From: Branchiostoma floridae
Taxonomy: Eukaryota > Chordata > Leptocardii > Amphioxiformes > Branchiostomatidae
DNA length: 64,000 nt
Assembly (NCBI RefSeq): GCF_000003815.2
Contig: NC_049981.1
Location: 19,828,789-19,892,788, forward strand
Direction of reading: 5' to 3'
Numbering within the stretch: position 1 is the stretch's first letter; each line of letters starts with the position of its first letter. The position numbers were made by a program, and so were the translations under genes. The notes below the pieces were generated by a model. The model was not told the DNA's origin. It saw only the letters and a list, made by a program, of their open reading frames with translations, and did not search any database. Below are positions 22,195 through 33,200 of this stretch, piece after piece.

Positions 22195-22280
22195 ATGATC
22201 AAGCTGTTTTTCCTGCTGGTGATGATCTGGGTCCCCCAAGGGTTTCCCAACAGGACGTCTGCTGCAGTGGACCATGCTAG
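22195..22280 (+). CDS. Paralogue A exon 1 (signal peptide)
   Basis: ATG followed by 27 more codons with a leucine/isoleucine/valine core, ending in phase 2 before the donor GTGAGG. Confidence 0.75.
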
Positions 22281-25200
22281 GTGAGGGCAGAATTTAATAT
22301 ATAAGGCTTGCATAGACAATTTCCTGGTCCCTATTTAGATATTCATCAGGTTCTTTCATATGACTTGAATTGCACTTTGAAATTCATAAATCTGATCTGC
22401 TGAAAATAATGAAATCTCTACATTTTTCCTAAGCTCCCAATGAATTACCTCCTAGTTTTTCTGCCTGTAATGTTGAGTCATATTACCAGTACAAATTTTT
22501 GCTGTGTGTAATGTTCTGTCAACATGTGTTTAAGAATAAATACAGACTAGTACATCACCGACTGGAGGTTTAAGAATGATTAAATAGTAGCAAGTCGTCA
22601 CACTCTTATTCAGATTTGACAACCACAAACTTTAGTAAAAGAATTGTTACCCAAACCAGTACCATACAGAATGGGGTTGTAGGATGGCAGGTTACTGTAG
22701 CACACGGTTAAAGTTTATCCTGCTGTTTGTGTACCCCACAGTCTGACTGTTGTGAGGGAGAGTAGCAGCCAGCACCACAATGTGTCAGTGTCGTGGCACT
22801 TTCCCCAGCTCGGGATGAGAACCGCAGACAATGTTACCGTGTTCAAAAATCTGATNNNNNNNNNNNNNNNNNNNNNNNNNNNNNNNNNNNNNNNNNNNNN
22901 NNNNNNNNNNNNNNNNNNNNNNNNNNNNNNNNNNNNNNNNNNNNNNNNNNNNNNNTATGTCATATTTCACTACCCCCTAGTTCTGTAGCTTCCACAGCAG
23001 GTCCCTAGAGCCTTGAATCTTGGTACTTTTTTACATTTCCTGTATTAGCTACCACATTCAAGACCTGGTTGCCCAACCTACTATGCATTAACGCACCAGC
23101 CTACCATGCTACAAGAGAAAACTTGGCTGGGGAAGCTCACAGGCTTGCTGTCAGACTTAACTTCATATACAGAGTTCTTGAATTTGAAATGGCCGAAAAT
23201 TGATGTGTGTTGATGTCATCCATATAATCGCATCAACACAACCTACTAGTATTTATGATTCAATGAACAAAGACGTCTGTACATACTATAGAGCCTTCTG
23301 ATGTTATTGAAAAATGAATCTTAGAAATCATACTTTAGTTCTTGATTCCTGACGCCATGTAATGAAGTTAATTTCCACTCATGATGTCATAGAAAAGAGT
23401 GTTTATTTTGTACAAACTTACTGTTTACTCATTTTATGGCACTGTTATGGCTGAATGTAATCAGGAAATGTTGAATTTTGGTGACATAAATATTTTAACA
23501 CTTGACGCCAATCTTAATTACGTGGCTCTTGTGGTAAAACATGGTGTTGAACTTCATATCTCCATCAAGTCAGTTGAAGCAGAGCTCATGTTCCTGAACA
23601 CCACAATACCAGCGGACATAGCAAGTACCAGTACGTACCAACACAAAGGGACAGTCTCGGAAATTCTGCCGTCTCCAAAACTGGAGGAACAAGGTAAAAG
23701 ATCCAAATTACTAGTAATGTTATATAAAAAAAGGAAACCAATACAGCCTAAAAGAGTGTGCCTGGGGAAATCCAATTGACTACAAGCAGTTGTGAGCAAG
23801 AGCCAGACAGCATCGAATTATTAATATATAATTGTATTTGCATTAACATTTTGAAATACTGTAACTCTTTAGACAATTGCAGTGGTTTTCTGTCACTATC
23901 AAAGAAGGAAGAAGAAGGTTGTCATGGCGTAATAAGTTTGCGTTGAAATAATCCTGTAGTATAGTCAGTCCTTTTGGAGGTGTCAAAACTTTGTGCTAGA
24001 AAGATCATAGCAAAAAATTAAAAGTTACAGTAAATGTCTATGAATGTCTGACTTGTTCAGGGATTATTGATAGCACTAGTATCACTATTTTGATTGGTTT
24101 CAAATATGTTGGAAAATTTTGTGACATAACTTGTTCTTATATCATAGATATAAGTTTTTATCATTACATATTGTACAGTGTTTCTCATGATTTAAGACTG
24201 ATTCAAAGAAGAGCAAGAGCAGTTTAGGAGTGTCTACATTAATTTTGAATTGTGATGTCTCTTACCATCAGAACAGCCAAGTGAAGCCACGCCTCCTCTG
24301 ATGCCATGTCCTATACTTGAGCTGTGCTCTGAACTCCCAAATATGGTCATCAAGCCTCCTTACATCATCCAAACTCTTGGCTATGGAAAACAGCTACATC
24401 CACCAATGAAGATTTGTAATGTGGCACAACAGGGTGTGAATGGTAAGGGACATTTTGTAACAGGTAATTTGGTGCTCTGCATGTAACATGCGCAAAGTGG
24501 TCATTTGTCGTAACGTTCAGACCCTTGAACTGCCTAGTGCAACATAGGACAGCAAGTTTTCTTGCTGTTTCTGTAGCAGGGTGGACAGGTACAGGTACAA
24601 GGAGTGGTTGCTGGCTAGCCTCTACCAGGCTCCCCAGCAGGTCGCTGGAAAAACTAGTAGAAATTGGTCAAATAGGCAGAAAACACACCAGAGGATTACA
24701 GGTTGCAAACTGTACTCCTCAGCCAACAAACTCCTTTGGTGTGTTTTCTGTCTATTTGACCAATTTCTACTATTTTTCCAGTGACCTGGTGAACCTGGTA
24801 GAGGCTAGTTGCTGCCCCTTCACCTTTAACATGATCTACTTAAGTAGGCACCTTCTCAAATGCTGAGCCCCCTTTTCACATCCCTTTCAAAAGATGGCAA
24901 TATTAGAACCAGGAGTTAAACTGTGATGCAGCTACCAATTGATGGTTCTCATATTTTAAAAACTCATGTTAGAATCAAATATCAAAATCGAAACTGTGGG
25001 GGAAGTGTGCATACAGTTTCAGGGAATTAACAGAGATGCAAATTTCCCTTCCAACTCTGTATTTTCATTATGTCCTTCCGCTAGAATTTGTCCAGCTAAA
25101 TGTCTGAGTACCAGCAAATCTAATTAATGTGGTCATGTTTCTTCCTGCGATTCTTTAATTGGCCCAGCTCATTTTAGCATGTTGCCTTTATACAGCAGAA

Positions 25201-25834
25201 TACAACTCTCTGTTCATCAAGTTTCTCAGCCTCAACCTTTCTGCAGGTGACGTCTTATTGCTCAATGCTGGAAAAGGTCATCGCTTAACCTCGAAATCAA
25301 ACAAACTCGGTGAGCGACTTGTATTTTGTATACACAAACACACACACATATACACACTCCAGAACATAACCTTCTCAGCAAAAGTGTGTATCTACTAGCT
25401 TGTCAGTGAATTATGGCAGGACTGTATCAAACATCTCACCAGGCCTGTCTCAAGATTAAAGACATTTTGTCATTGCAAATTTGAAAATAGAATTTTGCCT
25501 ACTAAGTAACTGGAAATAGCATAGATATTGCACTTTGAGTTTCAACATTCCAGGTTTTTTTAAGAATCAACATAAATCACTATCGCTTTTTAACCACACT
25601 CACTCACTACCAGTACGCCTATCTGACAAACTGATGGTGGATGAATTTTTCTCCACAGAAACAATTGAGTTGGCCGGATTGTCCTTCAGTATCATCTTCT
25701 ACCCTGCAAAAAAGAGGGACCGACGATTGACAGGATTTCAGATGCTGGTGTATGCAGACAACACTTCGCAGACCCATGTGGAATATTGTATCAGCAGGGC
25801 CCTGTCAACAACAACAATCTCCCCAAAACAATAA
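22195..25834 (+). CDS. Secreted CUB-like protein, tandem paralogue A (gene span, 6 coding exons)
   Basis: I do not recognise a named family. Exons: 22195-22280, 22742 to about 22857 (its end falls at the N gap), about 23465-23693, 24272-24442, 25199-25309, 25554-25834, for roughly 330 residues. The N-terminus (MIKLFFLLVMIWVPQGFP) is a typical signal peptide. No transmembrane segment follows. The second half resembles a CUB beta-sandwich: paired Cys (CPILELCS), YIIQTLGYGKQLHPPMKIC, LFIKFLSLNLSAGDVLLLN, then FSIIFYP...GFQMLVYA. CUB domains mediate extracellular binding; a function here is not known. Paralogue B at 30131-34511 aligns exon by exon, with matching intron phases (2,1,1,1,1) where the gap allows checking and an identical 111-nt fifth exon. 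The start of exon 3 is uncertain (23465, or 23400 to match the phase of paralogue B). Confidence 0.8.
22742..22855 (+). CDS. Paralogue A exon 2 (runs into the assembly gap)
   Basis: Acceptor CCCCACAG. Encodes SLTVVRESSSQHHNVSVSWH and following residues; the SWHF motif is shared with paralogue B. By comparison with B (116 nt), only about 2 nt are lost in the gap. Confidence 0.75.
22856..22955. other. Assembly gap (100 N)
   Basis: Placeholder run of N that hides the donor of paralogue A exon 2. Confidence 0.98.
23465..23693 (+). CDS. Paralogue A exon 3
   Basis: Contains LNFGDINILTLDANLNYVAL, which aligns with LTFTHLYLRCNLDAGSSVVA of paralogue B. The donor GTAAAAG after 23693 is phase 1. The 5' boundary is ambiguous: the AG at 23463-23464 gives phase 0, while the AG at 23398-23399 gives the phase seen in B. 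Confidence 0.55.
24272..24442 (+). CDS. Paralogue A exon 4 (first half of CUB-like region)
   Basis: Acceptor CTTACCATCAG, donor GTAAGG, phase 1 to phase 1. Carries the paired cysteines and IIQTLGYGKQLHPP. Confidence 0.85.
24616..24807. mobile_element. hAT-like MITE, 192 bp, in intron 4 of paralogue A
   Basis: Ends TAGCCTCTACCAGG / ACCTGGTAGAGGCTA. The inverted similarity runs about 75 bp inward on each side, so the element is nearly all arm. Flanked by GTTGCTG on both sides (24607-24613, 24808-24814), consistent with an ~8-bp target duplication with one change. Confidence 0.75.
25199..25309 (+). CDS. Paralogue A exon 5 (CUB-like strands)
   Basis: 111 nt, phase 1 to phase 1, encoding YNSLFIKFLSLNLSAGDVLL and following residues. 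Same length and phase as exon 5 of paralogue B. Confidence 0.87.
25554..25834 (+). CDS. Paralogue A exon 6 (C-terminus)
   Basis: Acceptor TTCAACATTCCAG. Contains FSIIFYPAKK and GFQMLVYADN, and ends at TAA 25832-25834. It is 96 nt longer than exon 6 of paralogue B, mostly through extra sequence at its start. Confidence 0.8.
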
Positions 25835-25978
25835 GGCCTTGATTTCTTTTCACACTGACTTGATTATAAGGGTGCCATGCCCCCCAAATTGTGTGACCAT
25901 ACTGTAAACTGTAAAAAAAAAAGCTGCATAAGAAGCAAATTTTTTTCTTTAAGTTGCCCATAACTATTGAATGTGAAG

Positions 25979-26395
25979 TCGCGTGGCGCAGTGGCGGCAT
26001 TTGTGCCTCGTGACCGAGAGGTTGCTGGTTAGAATCCGACTGCATGTCACCAATCTTGTGCCCTTGGGAAAGTCACTTTACACAGCAGCTTTCCTCACTA
26101 TACTCAGGTGAAAATGAGTAGCCGGTGCAATGGCCTAGTGGGTAGAGTGTTCGCCTTGCATTCAGAAGGTCGTGAGTTCGATCCCGGCCGAGTCATACCA
26201 AAGACTTTAATAATGGTACATGCTTTCTCTGCTTAGCACTCAGCATTCGGGAAAGGGTATGGAAGTTGAACACACACCACTACCAGTGGACTAGCCCCCT
26301 GCTGTAGTGATTGCATTGTGTGTGGCCCAGGGCTAATGAAACAGAGATGGGCACCGCCCTATGCGCCATCTTGGCACGGGAAGGGTTTAACTAAC
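25979..26395 (+). mobile_element. Composite tRNA-derived SINE (two tRNA-like heads)
   Basis: A first head (A box TGGCGCAGTGG, B box-like GGTTAGAATCC) is followed by CCTTGGGAAAGTCACTTTAC, a motif common in CORE-type SINE bodies. At 26120 a second head starts (GGCCTAGTGGGTAGAGTG; B box GAGTTCGATCCCGG), with a body ending near 26395. The second unit recurs at 33452-33706. Neither head is a functional tRNA. Confidence 0.7.
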
Positions 26396-27365
26396 TATAA
26401 ATATTGAAAAATAGATGCTTTTGTTGTAGAAGGCCTATCTTTTTTTAAAGATATGTAAGTTAGCTGAAAAATGCCTTTGTAGCCCTGAGTGAAGTCTTCC
26501 AAAATAAGATTTAAAAAATGTGAAGTAACAAAAATATACAATTTATTAGTATACCATACTCTGTGTGTTCAATCATCTGCTCAACCTTCCTGACCAATTA
26601 CATTTCATTCTAAAGGAAGCTTTTTTGTTGCCTTTCTTTTCACATCAGTTTTATTGTGCCAAGAGGATGTCATCCATATAATCAAATCAGTATGGCCTGA
26701 TGATAACCAATGCTTTCCACACCAATAGAGCACACTCATCTGATGTCATCAGTATGTCCGCTGCTGCATTTGTATCTATTTGCTTGTCAGTGAATTATGG
26801 CAGGACCTTATCAAACATATCACCAGGGCTGTCTTCAGCTTACAGTTTTTTCCATCCTTTTGGGACCCAAGGCTATTGGTTTTGATGCTTAATCTGTTAA
26901 TTTATCCTTATAAAAACACATTTTCATCAATTTCATGTCATGAAGATCATATTTTTTGGATGTGCTGGTTACTATCTAATTCATGATTCATGATAAAACA
27001 GAAAAGTTTATGTTTTGGATAGTGACACAGACATGTTAAGTTAGTTGTCTGATGTTTTTGTGTATAGTGCTGAATTTATAGATCTATACACTTAACTTAA
27101 GTAACATTAATGGAATAAGTGAAAAGGATGAACAGGTCTATGCTGAGGTGAAGATGACAGGGTTTTATTTGGGAACTCTCACATCAAATAACTGCACTGG
27201 TGCAAGTGTAGGATTATAAAGATTTAGTCTGACTGTCCCTGGAGGACACTTCTTCATGTTCACCATGAAAGAAATAAAGCATTCAGAGATTTATGTAATG
27301 TGCGTCAGCTGTAATGAATTTCATGAAAGGTGGTTATAACTGTAATTTATCACTTCTCCTGACTA
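26396..27365. other. Intergenic, with a diverged copy of paralogue A intron sequence
   Basis: No gene seen. The stretch at about 26785-26835 (GTCAGTGAATTATGGCAGGA and following) closely matches 25400-25450 in intron 5 of paralogue A. A GATGTCATCCATATAATC phrase at 26667-26684 matches one near 23212 in intron 2. This suggests partial duplication or a shared repeat. Confidence 0.5.
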
Positions 27366-29286
27366 AATACTGAAGACCTTGGTGTCCTTGGTGCTAGATA
27401 ACCTTCACTGTACCTTTCCATAGTGCTAAAGAGCCTTCCCTTTGACTTGACTTATGTGCTGAAGGGCCTTCCCTTTACCATTATTTAGTGCTGAAGAACC
27501 TTCCCCTGCCCAGCCCTTGGTGCCAAAGAACCTTCCCTATACCATTCCTTAGTGCTGAAGAACCTTTATTCATTACAACCTGTTCTTCATACTGAAGAGC
27601 CTTTCCTGTCCCATCTTTAGTCCGGAAGGACCTTCCATGTACCCTGTCCTCAATGCTGAAGGGCCTTCTTTGTACACTGCCCTTAGTGCTGAACACCTCT
27701 GTACCTTGTTCTTGTTGCTGAAGGGCCTTCTATCCCTGTCTTAAGTACTGAAGAACCTTCCATGTACCCTGTCCTTAGTGCTGAAGGACCTTCTCTGTAC
27801 CCTGTCCTTAGTACTGAAGACCTTCCATGTACTCTGTCCTTAGTACTGAAAAAAAACCTTCTCTACATGCTGTCCATAGTGCTAAAGGACCTTCTTTGTA
27901 CCCTGTCCTTAGTGCTGAAGGACCTTCTCTGTACCCTGTCCTTAGTGCTGAAGGGCACTGTTGCCGAAGGACCTTCTCTGTACCCTGTCATTAGTGCTGA
28001 AGACCTTCTCTGTACTTTGTCCTTAGTGCCAAAGGACCTTCTCTGTACTCTGTCCTTAGTGCTGAAGGACCTTCTCTGTACCATGTCCTTAGTGCTGAAG
28101 GGCCTTCTCTGTACCCTGTCCTTAGTGCCGAAGGACCTTCTCTGTACCCTGTCCTTAGTGCTGAATACCTTCTCTGTACCTTGTCTATGCCTTGTCTCTA
28201 TACCTTCTCTGTAAGTGCTGAAGGAGCTTCTCTGCACCCTGTCCTTAGTGCCGAAAGGACCTTCTCTGTACCCTGTCCTTAGTGCTGAATACCTTCTCTG
28301 TACCCTGTCCTTAGTGCCAAAGGACCTTCTCTGTACCCTGTCCTTAGTGCTGAATACCTTCTCTGTACCTTGTCTGTACCTTGTCTCTATACCTTCTCTG
28401 TAAGTGATGAAGGAGCTTCTCTGTACCCTGTCCTTAGTGCTGAAGGGCCTTCTCTGTACCCTGTCCTTAGTGCTGAAGGGCCTTCTCTGTACCCTGTCCT
28501 TAGTGCCGAAGGACCTTCTCTGTACCCTGTCATTAGTGCTGAAGACCTTCTCTGTACTTTGTCCTAGTGCCAAAGGACCTTCTCTGTACTCTGTCCTTAG
28601 TGCTGAAGGACCTTCTCTGCACCCTGTCCTTAGTGCTGAAGGGCCTTCTCTGTACCCTGTCCTTAGTGCCGAAGGACCTTCTCTGTACTCTGTCCTTAGT
28701 GCTGAATACCTTCTCTGTACCTTGTCTCTATACCTTCTCTGTAAGTGATGAAGGAGCTTCTCTGTACCCTGTCCTTAGTGCTGAAGGGCCTTCTCTGTAC
28801 CCTGTCCTTAGAGCTGAAGGACCTTCTCTGTACCCTGTCCTTAGTGCTGAAGGACCTTCTCTGTACCCTGTCCTTAGTGCTGAAGGACCTTCTCTGTACC
28901 CTGTCCTTAGTGCTGAAGAACCTTCTCTGCACCCTGTCCTTAGTACTGAGGGGCCTTCTCTGTGTCCTGTCCTTAGTGCCAAAGGACCTTATCTGAACCC
29001 TGTCCTTAGTGTTGAATGACCCTCTCTGTACACTGTCCTTAGTGCTGAATGACCTTCTCTGTATACTGTTTGTAGTGCTGAATGACCTTCTCTGTACCCT
29101 GTCCTTAGTGCTGAATGACCTTCTCTGTACCCTGTCCTTAGTGCTGAAGGACCTTCTCTGTACCCTGTCCTTAGTGCTGAAGGACCTTCTCTGTACCCTG
29201 TCCTTAGTGCTGAAGGACCTTCTCTGTACCCTGTCCTTAGTGCTGAAGGACCTTCTCTGTACCCTGTCCTTAGTGCTGAAGGACTG
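27366..29286 (+). repeat. 33-bp minisatellite array, ~1.9 kb
   Basis: The consensus unit is CTGTACCCTGTCCTTAGTGC followed by TGAAGGACCTTCT (33 bp). Copies are irregular before about 27740 and nearly uniform after. Variant units (GAATACCTTCTCTGTACC, then CTCTATACCTTCTCTGTAAG) recur at about 28163, 28352 and 28706, so the array has a higher-order structure. Because 33 is a multiple of three, several frames on both strands stay open and give spurious repetitive ORFs (11-residue period). It lies between the two secreted paralogues. Confidence 0.93.
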
Positions 29287-29945
29287 TCTATCCAGACTTA
29301 AGTCAAAGGTGAAGGTTGCCTACCTTTCTGTGGAAAATCCTTCTCATCTTTCTGTACACCTCCTCTCATGGGCTGATTCTACTCTTTGAAAGGACTGCGA
29401 CTAAATGTGCAAACACAGACTGAATTGGTCTGGCTGATTCATAGACTTGCAAATGGACTTTAAGCTCTTTGAGTGGGGTGGGTTCTTTAAACTGCTCAGA
29501 TTTAACTAAATTTTAAGGTTACCCCCATCTAGATTAATCTGGGCAATTGAAGAAAAAGTGTGGGAGGTACCTGTTATTGAGACATACAGAACAAAAGAAT
29601 GGAAACCGATAAGACTGAGACCTGTGATCATAGAAAAGGAGGCTTGAAATATAGTTTTTAAAAGTTTGTCCATAGTTGATACTAAGAACAGCAAATATTG
29701 CACAAAATCACATGCATGTAGACCACTGAGTACATGTACATGCATTTTGTGATTTTGGCAAAACACCAAATGTAAAAAGGTTTTGTTATGGTAACAGATT
29801 TGCTTTTCTTATGTGCTCAAGCATCAAAAGGATTAGTCAGGATTTCTCTGCAACTGAAGTCAGCATAAGCAGTATTTTTTTGGTGGCCAATCTGAATAGA
29901 GACTCGCTGCCTTTTGATAATCTCCAAACAGATTTACCTGTGGCT
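29287..29945. other. Intergenic, no gene recognised
   Basis: Unique AT-rich DNA between the minisatellite and a small hairpin. No coding support on either strand. Confidence 0.4.
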
Positions 29946-30035
29946 TAAGACAGTATCAAAAGCTCTCCAAGCGCAGTGTCCAAATCCCAACAGTGGGGGT
30001 TGGACACTGCTTGGCGAGCCTTTGATACTGTCTTA
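29946..30035. mobile_element. 90-bp foldback MITE upstream of paralogue B
   Basis: Ends TAAGACAGTATCAAA / TTTGATACTGTCTTA pair exactly. The arms continue (CAGTGTCCAA / TTGGACACTG) around an ~18-bp loop. It lies about 95 bp before the start codon of paralogue B, so it may be in the promoter or 5' UTR. Confidence 0.75.
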
Positions 30036-30130
30036 TGGTACATTGTAGATCTCCTTGGATATTAGCTTTTTGGCATAAAAAGCAGCTCACAGTCTCTGAC
30101 GGAACATTTGGCTAGAAGTACGTATGAGAT

Positions 30131-30228
30131 ATGAAGTTGACACTGGCTAAAATCCTATATCTGCTTTTAACCACTTGTGTGCTCCAAGACATTCCATACA
30201 AGACACTAGCTGCAATGGACAATGTTGT
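30131..30228 (+). CDS. Paralogue B exon 1 (signal peptide)
   Basis: ATG and 31 further codons, ending in phase 2 at the donor GTGAGT. Hydrophobic core at residues 3-17. Confidence 0.8.
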
Positions 30229-33200
30229 GTGAGTACCTTGATGTTGGTTTTACTAGCTATATGTCTCTATCGTTATAGCAAATCCAATGAAAACATGTTA
30301 TGAAAAAAAAGTTTGTCAGGGTAGTATTCTAAAAATTGTCTCAAGAAAGTTAAAAAACCATGGACTACATAAATGACTGCACCAATAGCCTTCTGCCACC
30401 CTTTTGGATCCAGAGATAATGTCTAACATTAGTAACTTAGAATTTTGAAATTATAGTAAAAGCATTTGAATATGGCATGTCTACCAAATCTTAATATTTT
30501 CACATTAATAGCTGTATACGTTATGACAAAGGAAGAGATAACTTTGATGGGAACATACCCTGAATAACAATTTCCTGAATAAAAATTTAACCATTTCAAT
30601 GGCCCTCTTTCAGTAAACATTGTGTGATGTTATGCTTCATTTATTGTACTTCATTATAGCTTAACTGCTGCAAGCCAGTGCACCAACAAGCACCAAGGAG
30701 TTTTTTCATCATGGCATTTTAGTGTGGGTGAAATGGGGAACATAAACTACATTATCAGCAATCGTTCTATTGTAAGTAAGTTTTGCCATAACTCTAAACT
30801 TGGATGATATTCCTTTATTAGTATCTGTATGGTAAAGATATCTAAATATGGAGATACTACTAGTACAGTATAATGAAAGATGTGTAAATTGCAGTGGATG
30901 AAAAGAAGAGTAAAAGGTTACAATATGTAGAGAGATTGACATTTACCCATTTGTATTTGAGATGCAATCTGGACGCAGGGTCATCAGTGGTGGCTCTCCT
31001 ACAGTCAACACAAGAGGTGAAACAACAACAGGTACAGAATAACAATGTTACTTATTCACAACCACATAATTCAAAGTGCCAGCGGTTCTGTGACCGCCTG
31101 TCATTTTTTTTTCCGCAACCTGATGAAATGATTCACAAAGGTTCTGCAAGGGTACAGTTAACAAACCAAATAGCTACATGAGTACATGGCTACTATGGAG
31201 AATTTGAAAAGTCATGTCTGACTTGGAACCTAAGCATAAAGGTATGTAAATATATGGGACGGGTTTTCTGAATGTTAAAAATCTGTGCACGTGTTAAAAA
31301 ATTAAGTTCTTGAAATATTTCAGAAAATGTGCAGGGAGAAAATCTTAGGCAGAAAATTTGACCCCATTATATGATTTACCTGAATTTTTGGTTTGAAAAG
31401 CTCCTGATTTTAAGGTCCCTTGGAAATAGGTTAATTTGCATATCCAGAATATTTCAAAATCACTTAAATTTGACACAAATACATGGAAAAATTACTAATA
31501 TGAGGCTTTGTGTTGTTAAGTATAACAGCTTGAGGCTTTTCTCCTGTCTATAAGCTTCATTTCATCATTTCTTAAGCAGATTGTTTCACATGCAAATTTC
31601 AACCTTTGCTGAACGTTAAAACTAAATATTCAAAAATCACTTTAGAAACTCCTTGAATATTTACAGAAAGGGATGTTGTACTCTTGAATGCAACAATATG
31701 ATACTTCATTTCATTTTGTGCTATCTTTTTTAAGCTTTTAACTAAGTTAAAAACTGCAAAAAAAGCTTTGAATCCCCAGGGAATCAGCTTATTTGCATAT
31801 TTTAACACACAGATTTTAACGCGCAAATTTTTAACATGCACAAAACTCCAACCCTGTTGTACAGTCTGACCCTGTTAGAAAAGGTTGGTATTCATTTCTC
31901 AATTTAGATATTTCTATTGTGCAAGTAACAGTTAATTTTTGTGGCATTGATATCTTTAGAAAGTTTTTTTCAATGAGTTTGCTCAGTGCACAGGTTGACC
32001 ACTGAACTAAGTTGGTGGAATATGGCAATGAAGACTAGGTGTGGGTTGTACTCGGGAGGGAAACAGTTGTCAGGGTTTCATAATGCTGCAGTCCGTGGTG
32101 AGTTGTTGCTTTAAATTGTGAAACCTTCTTACCTTCAGAACAAAGCGTACGTCTGACCCTGCAGCCTTTTCTGAAACCCTGCCCTGTGGTGGAGATCTGT
32201 TCCAACACTAACCCCTCCAGAGTAGAAAATCCAGTCTACATCATACAAACATGTGGCTATGGACGACACACTTTCCCACCGAAAACAGGATGTAATCTTA
32301 GTCTTTCAGCAGGTATGTTGGTTGGTTGGTTGGTTGATTGATTGGCAACAATGTGATTAGGGTACTCTGCAAGCAGAGGTTGAGTCGTGTAGATATAGTA
32401 GCACATTGTAGTTGGAAAAATTACACCGGCGCTCCTCTTACCTCTGCCTCAAATCGGAACGGCACAAGCCTTTTAATCTAATCACTTTGACACATTCAGG
32501 GCGTTTTGTAACTAGGTGTTAAGTATTCGACAGGAGTTAGGAGCACCGGTGTAATTTTTCCGACTACTACTATATCTACGTGACTCAACCTCTGCTTGGA
32601 GAGTAATTAGGGACCCCCCTTCATTGTTTAAAGCCCCCAATTTGAATGCCATGTGTAGGCAATGTACTTCAGCATTCAGATGTTGTTTTGGAGATGACAT
32701 AAGCTTACTGGTTTAATGTTTGGAGGGAGCCCTGAGCATGTTAAAGGGACTCATCACACTTATAATAAAAGTAGGGGTCTGCTGAAATGTGTGCAGATCT
32801 GTGCAGCCCAAAACGTTTCTTATGCGTGACCTGTAAACCGTCTTAAGGCTGTTTTTACACTTTATGCAAGCTATGTAACACTAGACTGTGAGGTTTGATC
32901 CACTCACATTGGGATGGTTTTCAATATCTGTCTGTGGTAGGTTCGTTGACGTATTCCAGGTATGACTTTTGTCAAACACAACTTTATGTCCCATTCCAGA
33001 TGACAATATTACAATTTTTTTCACAATTGGCTATGGATTATATTCAAGACTTTTCTCTTTCTGACAAAAAGGTCAAAGAAACATAACTTAGTCTTGTAGT
33101 TGAAGCCTGAAGAGATACTCTTTCACCCCATACACAGTTACTATGCTTTAAAAGATTTATTGTTGACATGTTGGCAGGAAAGTATGATCCCCTGTTCATC

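Noticed and set aside
27762-29389. Long repetitive open frames on both strands (up to 236 codons)
   Set aside because: They arise because the 33-bp repeat unit is a multiple of three and lacks stops in several frames; no start context, domain or codon signal supports translation.
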